Below are positions 5,724 through 9,666 of a stretch of DNA of 9,666 nucleotides, piece by piece. The notes under the pieces are model-generated. The model was not told where the DNA came from. It saw nothing but the letters and a program-made list of their open reading frames with translations, and ran no database searches. The position numbers and the translations under genes were made by a program. Source of the stretch: an uncultured Clostridia bacterium (GTDB taxonomy: Bacteria; Bacillota; Clostridia; Lachnospirales; Lachnospiraceae). Position 1 is the first letter of the stretch. Every line of letters starts with the position of its first letter. The stretch is taken from assembly GCA_937896665.1 (NCBI GenBank), contig CALBNS010000085.1, forward strand, positions 1 to 9,666, written 5' to 3'.

Positions 5724-6170
5724 ATGAATAATATATTTACAATTGGCTTTACAAAAAAGACTGCACAAGTTTTTTTTGAATCACTTAGAAAGAATAAAGT
5801 AAATGCGATATTAGATATTAGACTGAATAATACATCGCAGTTAGCGGGGTTCTCGAAGTTTCCTGACATAAAGTATTTTTTGGAAGAGTTGTGTTCAATT
5901 GATTATATTAGTGATGTTAAGTTTGCTCCAACGGATCAAATTCTTAAAGATTATAAAGCGAAAAGGATATCGTGGGATGAATATGTTATTCAGTTTAATG
6001 AATTGATGAAGTTGAGAAAAATTACCGAATATATAAAATCAGAATATGATAATTGTGGATATGATAATATTTGTTTGCTATGTAGCGAAGAAAGGCCGAT
6101 TCATTGTCATAGATCTTTAGTTGCAAAGTATTTTAGTGAGGTATTGGGAGGTAATATAATCAATTTATAA
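5724..6170 (+). CDS. DUF488 family protein, short divergent copy
   Basis: A 148-residue DUF488 protein. The opening strand is IFTIGFT (residues 4-10) where the family usually has IGHS, so the conserved histidine is replaced by phenylalanine. ILDIRLN (29-35) corresponds to the DVR block. The C-terminal hallmark is complete: LLCSEERPIHCHRSLVAKYF (118-137), with Cys120, Glu122, Cys128, His129 and Arg130. It lacks the long C-terminal tail of the second copy (6852-7478). The start follows the ImmA remnant stop by 6 bases, with a weak AGGGG about 10 bases upstream, as in a compact operon. The biochemical activity of DUF488 is not established. The Cys/His pattern suggests a catalytic or metal site. 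The lost N-terminal histidine suggests this copy has a changed or regulatory role. Confidence 0.8.
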   Translation: MNNIFTIGFTKKTAQVFFESLRKNKVNAILDIRLNNTSQLAGFSKFPDIKYFLEELCSIDYISDVKFAPTDQILKDYKAKRISWDEYVIQFNELMKLRKITEYIKSEYDNCGYDNICLLCSEERPIHCHRSLVAKYFSEVLGGNIINL

Positions 6171-6191
6171 TAGAAAGGAGCTGTTATTATC

Positions 6192-6833
6192 ATGGAAAAG
6201 AAGATTATTATTTTGACAAAATCAAAGAAACATTCAGGATATTGTGTTGCTGGAATTGACTATGAAACTGGAGAATGGATAAGGTTAGTATCAAGTGATT
6301 CGGAGACAGAGGGGGCTGTTCCGTGGGAGGATTTACAATATTCTAATGGAGAAACTCTGGAAGTATATGACATAATAATATGTAGATTATTAAGGAAATA
6401 TGGAACAATAGTTCAACCTGAAAATTGTTTATATGACGAAACTGTGAAATGGGAAAAAGTGGGAAAAAGTAATCTTGATGAGGTGATAAAGATACATGGA
6501 TATGATTCGGTAGACTATGTCTTCGAAAATGAAGACACGAAATTACCAGCTGATTGGATATTTGGTGGGAATCCATCCTTATGTTTACTTAAAGTCAAAG
6601 ATGCCTCTATTTGGGTAAAGACATTTGAGGATAAGAAGATTTCCTTGAATTTTACATATGATGATATTCAGTATAAATATATGAGTATCTCTCAAATAGA
6701 CTTATTAAATCATTATAGAAATAAGACTGATGCTTCATATCCGTTAGGAACGGTAACTGTTGTGTTTAGTCTTACTGACAAATATTATTGGAATGGGAAA
6801 TATTATAAAGTTGTAGCACAGATATTGTACTAG
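6192..6833 (+). CDS. Dual OB-domain-containing protein (DuOB-like)
   Basis: A 213-residue protein matching, from memory, the dual OB domain family. The first barrel opens with a polar KKIIILTKSKKHSGYCVAGI (residues 3-22), continues ETGEWIRLVS (26-35) and YSNGETLEVYDIIIC, and includes a QPENCLYD turn (75-82). The second half has a NPSLCLLKV strand (about 128-136), a KISLNFTYDDIQYKYMSIS block, and ends YYKVVAQILY. There is no signal peptide, membrane segment or visible enzymatic motif, so a nucleic-acid or nucleotide recognition role is inferred from the fold. AAAGGAG lies about 11 bases before the ATG, and gaps to both flanking DUF488 genes are about 20 bases. The consistent frame and conserved blocks show an intact gene. 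It would be the recognition subunit of the three-gene unit if that unit is a conflict system. Confidence 0.72.
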   Translation: MEKKIIILTKSKKHSGYCVAGIDYETGEWIRLVSSDSETEGAVPWEDLQYSNGETLEVYDIIICRLLRKYGTIVQPENCLYDETVKWEKVGKSNLDEVIKIHGYDSVDYVFENEDTKLPADWIFGGNPSLCLLKVKDASIWVKTFEDKKISLNFTYDDIQYKYMSISQIDLLNHYRNKTDASYPLGTVTVVFSLTDKYYWNGKYYKVVAQILY

Positions 6834-6851
6834 CATGTCGAGGAGGATTAT

Positions 6852-7478
6852 ATGGAGAAGACATTATTGTCAATAGGACATTCTCAACATCAAGTCGATT
6901 ATTTTATCAATTTGTTGAAAAGTCATGATGTAAATTATATATTAGATGTTCGAAGCACTCCATACTCGCAATTTGCAGCAAGCTATAATAGAGAAAGCAT
7001 AAGACCTGCTTTGCAAAGTAATGGTATAGAATATGCGTTTATGGGAAATTATTTTGGAGCAAGACCTACAGATTCTTCTTTGTATTCGTTAAATGGATAT
7101 TTGGATTTTGAAAAAGTTGCAAATAGTTCAAGATTTAAAAAAGGATTTGATAATGTTGTAAAAGGTGTTAAACAAGGATATAGAATCGCTTTTATGTGTA
7201 CAGAAAAAGATCCGATTGAATGTCATAGGGCAATTCTTGTCACGAATGCATTTTATAAAGCAGGATATTCAATTCAACATATTATGCCAGATAATACAAT
7301 TCAGACGCAACAAGATATAAATGAAAGATTGTTAGATATGTATTACCCAAATAGAAATCAGCTTAGTTTATTTGTATCAGAAAATTTATCTGCAGAACAA
7401 TATTTATTGGAAGCGTATAAAAAGCAGAATGAAAAAATAGGATATCATCCTGAAGAGGTTCAAATAGGAGTTGGTTAA
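6852..7478 (+). CDS. DUF488 family protein, canonical copy
   Basis: A 208-residue full-length DUF488 protein. It has the canonical SIGHS at residues 7-11, the block ILDVRSTPYSQFAASYNRES (30-49) and MGNYFGARPTDSS (64-76). The Cys-rich hallmark is FMCTEKDPIECHRAILV (114-130), with Cys116, Glu118, Cys124, His125 and Arg126, followed by GYSIQHI. A tail of about 65 residues (PNRNQLSLFVSENLSAEQYL...) is absent from the first copy. GAGGAGG at 6840-6846 is 5 bases before the ATG, the strongest ribosome site of the operon. All family residues are kept, so this is probably the active copy, with the 148-residue copy as partner. Enzymatic function unknown. No clear terminator follows. Confidence 0.88.
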   Translation: MEKTLLSIGHSQHQVDYFINLLKSHDVNYILDVRSTPYSQFAASYNRESIRPALQSNGIEYAFMGNYFGARPTDSSLYSLNGYLDFEKVANSSRFKKGFDNVVKGVKQGYRIAFMCTEKDPIECHRAILVTNAFYKAGYSIQHIMPDNTIQTQQDINERLLDMYYPNRNQLSLFVSENLSAEQYLLEAYKKQNEKIGYHPEEVQIGVG

Positions 7479-7633
7479 ATACGGATATTTATGCATGCGA
7501 ATTGCTTGCAAAGAGTTCCAAAACGATAAAGAATATTTAGAATGATTATACAAAATATAGCGATGAAAAACTTGATTAGATACAATATATAGTTGTTGAA
7601 ATCGGGTTTGAATGATTTTGTGTAAGTAGCATA

Positions 7634-7687
7634 GTAACAGTTCAGCCTACCCATGGTCAAAAGGGAGAAATTAAAAAAGTTTTTTAC
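7634..7687 (+). repeat. IS66-type left end, diverged internal copy
   Basis: Begins GTAACAGTTCAGCC and ends AAAAAAGTTTTTTAC. It is 54 bases, like bases 9612-9665, and differs at six positions. It lies about 250 bases upstream of the TnpC start, in the orientation expected for a left end. This links the terminal repeats of the window to IS66-type elements. No matching right end is found in the window, so the element is cut after its 5' part. Confidence 0.65.
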
Positions 7688-7692
7688 GGCTA

Positions 7693-7846
7693 TTATCCAC
7701 AGAAAAAGATTGTATTTTTTATCATGCAACGATGAAATCTACTTTATTGTGGATAATTCAACTTAGTCCTGTTCGAATTAGTGTTTTTTCTTCGAAAATG
7801 AATTAAGAAATCCACATGGAACTTTTTGTGAATTATTTTATCCACC
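7693..7846. promoter_or_regulatory. Cluster of DnaA-box-like sites in IS66 left end
   Basis: Perfect consensus TTATCCACA at 7693-7701 and its inverse TGTGGATAA at 7748-7756, plus near-matches AAATCCACA (7808-7816) and TTATCCACC (7838-7846). Four sites in about 155 bases, in the untranslated region between the IS tip and tnpC. Such boxes could tie transposition to replication, as known for IS50, or be a chance AT-rich cluster. Confidence 0.4.
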
Positions 7847-7859
7847 GTCATTTTGACGG
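7845..7859. repeat. Perfect 6-bp hairpin CCGTCA-TTT-TGACGG
   Basis: CCGTCA (7845-7850) pairs with TGACGG (7854-7859) around a three-base loop, overlapping the last DnaA-box-like site. No T tract follows. It may be part of the IS66 leader that limits read-through into tnpC. Confidence 0.35.
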
Positions 7860-7893
7860 ATCCCAAATCTGGCTGATTCGCTTTTTCTTGCTG

Positions 7894-7920
7894 TTTCTGA
7901 TAAACTATCCTTATCAGAAA
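7894..7920. repeat. Perfect 10-bp inverted repeat before tnpC
   Basis: TTTCTGATAA (7894-7903) pairs with TTATCAGAAA (7911-7920) around a seven-base loop. It ends 5 bases before the AAGGAGGCGG ribosome site of the transposase. It could act as an operator or an RNA stem that limits transposase translation, both common in insertion sequences. Confidence 0.5.
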
Positions 7921-7941
7921 TCAGTAAGGAGGCGGTCATAA

Positions 7942-8268
7942 ATGGGCGGTAATTATGAAAAAGGTATGTACAAACAATTTATGGAAGTTATGGCACGCCT
8001 TAATGATTTTGAAAAGGAACACAAACAGGAAGTAACGGCTCTAAAGGAAGAAATAACTGAATTAAAAACAGAAAATAAACAGTTACGGGAAGAAAACCAG
8101 CTTCTGCGTAATGATAATGCCCGTCTTAGAAGCATTATCAATAACGACAGTTCAAATTCATCACTGCCTCCTTCCACCGACCAAAAAGGTGGAAAGCCGG
8201 CAAACACATTTAACAGTAGAAAAAAAACGGAACGTAAGGCCGGTGGTCAAAATGGAGCAAACTATTAG
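7942..8268 (+). pseudogene. tnpC: IS66 transposase TnpC N-terminal fragment
   Basis: The ATG follows AAGGAGGCGG. Residues 20-62 form a leucine-zipper-like coiled coil (ELKTENKQLREENQLLRNDN), followed by the signature NNDSSNSSLPPSTDQKGG (residues 67-84) and the basic linker NSRKKTERKAGGQ (91-103). This is the classic N-terminus of IS66 TnpC. Similarity ends at GGQ (about 8250), where the family continues KGHKG. The frame then reads four foreign residues and stops. A full TnpC has about 500 residues, so the zinc-binding and DDE core domains are absent. The C-terminal TnpC fragment at 3339-3623 belongs to an element with a different tip and need not be the other half. Confidence 0.82.
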
Positions 8269-8530
8269 TATGGGAAATTACATGTTTTACGACAGGATAC
8301 TGCATCCTTAGGAGAAGAGAGTAAGAAAAAGGAAGAGCCGTGATTCGTTTGTAAATTGCATCTTTTGCATTTGTTTTCGGTAATTACTCAACATGGAGAG
8401 ACGAATCTTGCGGTGAATCTCGAAATAGCCGAAAGAGCTCTTTTTTTGAAGGATTTTTCATCTTTTCCATTAGATGACGATATCTTGATTCGAATATATG
8501 CTTTTTGAAAATTGAGCGTTCAAATTGGTG

Positions 8531-8557
8531 AAAAGCAGATTTTGAACCAAAGATGTA
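8531..8557 (+). repeat. Composite repeat copy 2 (13-mer, N6, 8-mer)
   Basis: AAAAGCAGATTTT (8531-8543), six bases, AAGATGTA (8550-8557). Both words, their order and the six-base gap match 340-366, about 8.2 kb away. The hairpin arm present in copy 1 is not kept here, so the shared words rather than the hairpin are the conserved part. Confidence 0.5.
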
Positions 8558-8750
8558 CTTTTTGCAGATGATAGATAAGCTGTACAGAAATCCAAGGTTA
8601 TACACCAAAAAATCCAAAGTTCAAAGTAGGAGTGTAGAGATTATTTCTAATAGTTGCAGATGAATTTCTCAGGCGTGCCGTGATCTGGACTACTCCTGTA
8701 AGTGATCAGAGACGTAAAAAAGTGCATAAAATAAGGACCTTAGAGGTGCA

Positions 8751-8780
8751 TTACATCTTTTTGCATCTATTTACATCTTT
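8751..8780. repeat. Three tandem 10-bp repeats, helically phased
   Basis: TTACATCTTT, TTGCATCTAT, TTACATCTTT follow each other with no gap. Copies 1 and 3 are identical and the middle one matches 8 of 10. The next ten bases (AAAAATCTTT) keep the ATCTTT half. A 10-base period places each copy on the same face of the helix, as in operators bound by cooperative proteins or in iterons. The related words AAGATGTA and GCATCTTTTGCA occur elsewhere in the window. Confidence 0.5.
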
Positions 8781-8839
8781 AAAAATCTTTCGAAAAATGG
8801 TTGTTCCTTACTTGACATTATCAAGTGCTCTCTCCTGAG

Positions 8840-8870
8840 TTTACATTTCTTCGCACGGTAGTTTTATAAT
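8840..8870 (+). promoter_or_regulatory. Weak promoter before radical SAM relic
   Basis: A perfect TATAAT (8865-8870) with TTTACA (8840-8845) 19 bases upstream, followed by TGGAGG and ATG at 8887. The spacing is longer than ideal. The upstream TTGACA near 8813 is too far away to serve this -10 box. Confidence 0.3.
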
Positions 8871-8886
8871 CCCCCGCATATGGAGG

Positions 8887-9040
8887 ATGGCTCAACATGC
8901 AGAAATAAAGGAAGTTTTTGCTGTCGTGACGTCGCGCACTGGTAATGAATGTATATCGAGGTTGTACTCATGGTTGTATATACTGTGATAGTCAAAGCGT
9001 TTGTTATGGTATGAAGCACGACTTTGAAGACATTGATTAA
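8887..9040 (+). pseudogene. Radical SAM protein (spore photolyase-like) 5' remnant
   Basis: Frame one from ATG 8887 reads MAQHAEIKEVFAVVTSRTGN. A shifted frame from ATG 8945 reads MNVYRGCTHGCIYCDS, then CYGMKHDFEDI and a stop at 9038-9040. Together they match the N-terminus of the radical SAM family related to spore photoproduct lyase, where a short lead-in precedes NxYRGCxHGCIYC. The CxxxCxxC cluster that binds the 4Fe-4S centre is intact, but a frameshift near 8942 separates it from the start, and the rest of the protein (about 250 residues in the family) is missing. A non-functional relic, cut on the ssrA side. Confidence 0.75.
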
Positions 9041-9110
9041 CTAGAATTTAGATAAACTATTGATATAAAGTCTTGTAAGGATTAAAATGAAATGAATAAG
9101 TAGGAAAAGT

Positions 9111-9171
9111 AAAAAAATACTGGCAAATACTTGAAATTGCAATAAAATCAAGTTATTTGCCAGTGTTTTTT
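9111..9171 (-). terminator. Rho-independent terminator of ssrA, bidirectional
   Basis: ACTGGCAAATA plus CTTGA (9119-9134) pairs with TCAAG plus TATTTGCCAGT (9148-9164), a 16-bp stem with one bulged base. On the minus strand it is followed by seven T (9111-9117), right after the tmRNA 3' end. On the plus strand six T follow (9166-9171), so it can also stop transcripts coming from the left. Confidence 0.85.
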
Positions 9172-9173
9172 AA

Positions 9174-9517
9174 TGGACCTGAGGGGAATCGAACCCCTGT
9201 CCGAAAGCCCATCCATCAAGGCATCTCCCATCACAGTCATTATTTTGACATTCCCTCTATGAGTCGCCTAATGACAGGCTACTCACTTCAGTAGCTTCAT
9301 AAGTTCTTCCATTCCCGCAAAGCTTTGAGAACGAAGTGCCTCACCTTGTTGAAGCCGGTGACTTAAGCAGTGAGCGACTTAAGGCCGACTGCTGCCACTA
9401 GGCAGCGTACGCTAAATTATCGTTTGCGTTTAATTTTAATTTGCGGATTGTTGTGCGGTTCCGCACCGCAGATGGCTTCCTCAACTTCAAAACCCCCGTC
9501 GAAACCAGTACAAGCCC
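9174..9517 (-). ncRNA. ssrA: tmRNA (transfer-messenger RNA)
   Basis: A 344-base minus-strand RNA. The 5' end GGGCTTG (9511-9517) pairs with the 3' CAGGTCC over seven positions, including two G-U pairs. The T arm AGGGG-TTCGATT-CCCCT near the 3' end is canonical, and the 5' part has the tmRNA signature CTGGTTTCGACGGGGG. The resume codon GCA opens the tag ANDNLAYAA, ending in TAG. The CCA end is not encoded (the genome continues TTA after the discriminator A), so it must be added after transcription. tmRNA with SmpB frees stalled ribosomes and tags the unfinished protein for proteolysis. Its 3' end is a classic integration site for phages and islands, and here it faces the accessory genes. Confidence 0.96.
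9398..9427 (-). other. tmRNA tag reading frame, ANDNLAYAA
   Basis: Ten codons GCA AAC GAT AAT TTA GCG TAC GCT GCC TAG encode ANDNLAYAA plus an amber stop. The AxNxLAxAA form with terminal YAA/LAA is normal for Clostridia and is the degradation signal for ClpXP-type proteases. Use of UAG as the stop here indicates that UAG means stop in this host. Confidence 0.92.
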
Positions 9518-9553
9518 TAAAAGGTTGATAATCTGGTTCGCAAACGTACAATG

Positions 9554-9582
9554 ATTATAAAGCGAATTCCTACGAAAGTCAA
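9554..9582 (-). promoter_or_regulatory. Strong promoter of ssrA
   Basis: Minus-strand TTGACT (9577-9582), a 17-base spacer, TATAAT (9554-9559). Transcription should start near 9547, leaving about 30 bases to be trimmed from the tmRNA 5' end. The IS tip at 9612 sits about 30 bases upstream of the -35 box and has left the promoter intact. Confidence 0.85.
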
Positions 9583-9611
9583 GGCATAATCATTTCGATA
9601 TTCACAAAAAC

Positions 9612-9666
9612 GTAACAGTTCAGCCTTCGCATAGTTAAAATGGAGAAATTCAAAAAGTTTTTTACA
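9612..9666 (+). repeat. IS66-type element end, outward copy at right edge
   Basis: Exact inverted copy of bases 1-55, starting GTAACAGTTCAGCC with the tip facing inward and the body beyond the window. It matches the internal IS66 left end at 7634-7687 at 48 of 54 positions. The two terminal copies would flank the whole region like a composite element, but the exact 55-base length suggests an assembly break rather than a biological boundary. Confidence 0.7.

Larger units (their letters stand above)
8269..8886. other. About 600 bases without a credible gene
   Basis: No frame here has a ribosome site with recognisable protein similarity. The stretch holds the second copy of the composite repeat (8531-8557), three phased decamers (8751-8780) and several TGCATCTTTTGCA-like words (for example near 8352). 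It lies between the IS66 fragment and the radical SAM relic and is best seen as decayed DNA with regulatory-looking repeats. Confidence 0.5.

Noticed and set aside
7475..7729. Minus-strand 84-residue hydrophobic frame
   Set aside because: It overlaps the IS66 left end and a DnaA-box-like site, has no ribosome site and resembles no protein I know. A chance frame in AT-rich DNA.
8251..8300. Continuation of TnpC in another frame
   Set aside because: None of the three frames after GGQ resembles the next part of the IS66 transposase. The element is cut, not frameshifted.
8384..8617. Minus-strand 77-residue frame
   Set aside because: No ribosome site and no recognisable similarity, and it overlaps the composite repeat. 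A relic cannot be fully excluded.
8735..8750. GGACCT-like match to the tmRNA 3' end as a possible att copy
   Set aside because: Only six bases are identical and the next ones diverge. Too short to support an attachment site.
1..9666. CRISPR arrays, tRNA genes, rRNA genes
   Set aside because: No regularly spaced direct repeats with unique spacers and no cloverleaf or rRNA sequence seen apart from the tRNA-like part of tmRNA.

Overview
The window looks like accessory DNA from a low-GC, Gram-positive gut-type Firmicute, most likely a Lachnospiraceae-like Clostridium relative. The evidence is strong GGAGG ribosome sites, AT-rich codon use, IS66 and IS21 fragments of the Lachnospiraceae type, and a tmRNA on the minus strand whose tag reads ANDNLAYAA. 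Both ends carry the same 55-base sequence in inverted orientation, and the match stops exactly at base 55. That is what a short-read (k=55) assembly contig looks like when it breaks in one repeated IS end on both sides.

Layout from left to right. 1-450: an IS66-type tip, hairpins and the C-terminal scrap of a LexA-like (S24) repressor. 454-948 (minus): the N-terminal helix-turn-helix part of an IS21-type IstA. 949-1225: a leader with two inverted repeats and a promoter. 1226-3195: an intact two-gene operon, an AAA15-type ATPase (RloA-like) coupled to an RloB-family protein. This is the clearest complete defence-type module. 3176-3623: two IS66 fragments that collide at the rloB 3' end. 3661-5717: a decayed cluster holding a cytosine-5 DNA methyltransferase with an N-terminal excisionase-type HTH and two in-frame TAG codons, a LAGLIDADG-like protein with one in-frame TAA, and an ImmA/IrrE metallopeptidase missing its N-terminal part and broken by two frameshifts at homopolymers. 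5724-7478: an intact three-gene operon of DUF488, a dual-OB-domain protein and a second DUF488. 7634-8268: the left end and 5' part of an IS66 transposase. 8269-8886: no credible gene, but phased and composite repeats. 8887-9040: a frameshifted radical SAM scrap. 9111-9582 (minus): tmRNA gene ssrA with a strong promoter and a terminator.

Functional reading. The window is a defence or conflict island much reworked by insertion sequences and lying at the 3' side of ssrA, a common integration target. The methyltransferase, LAGLIDADG-like and ImmA genes are decaying, while rloAB and the DUF488/dual-OB/DUF488 operon stay open and well spaced with good ribosome sites. The latter operon is the best candidate here for a little-described system. 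Its biochemical role cannot be read from sequence alone.
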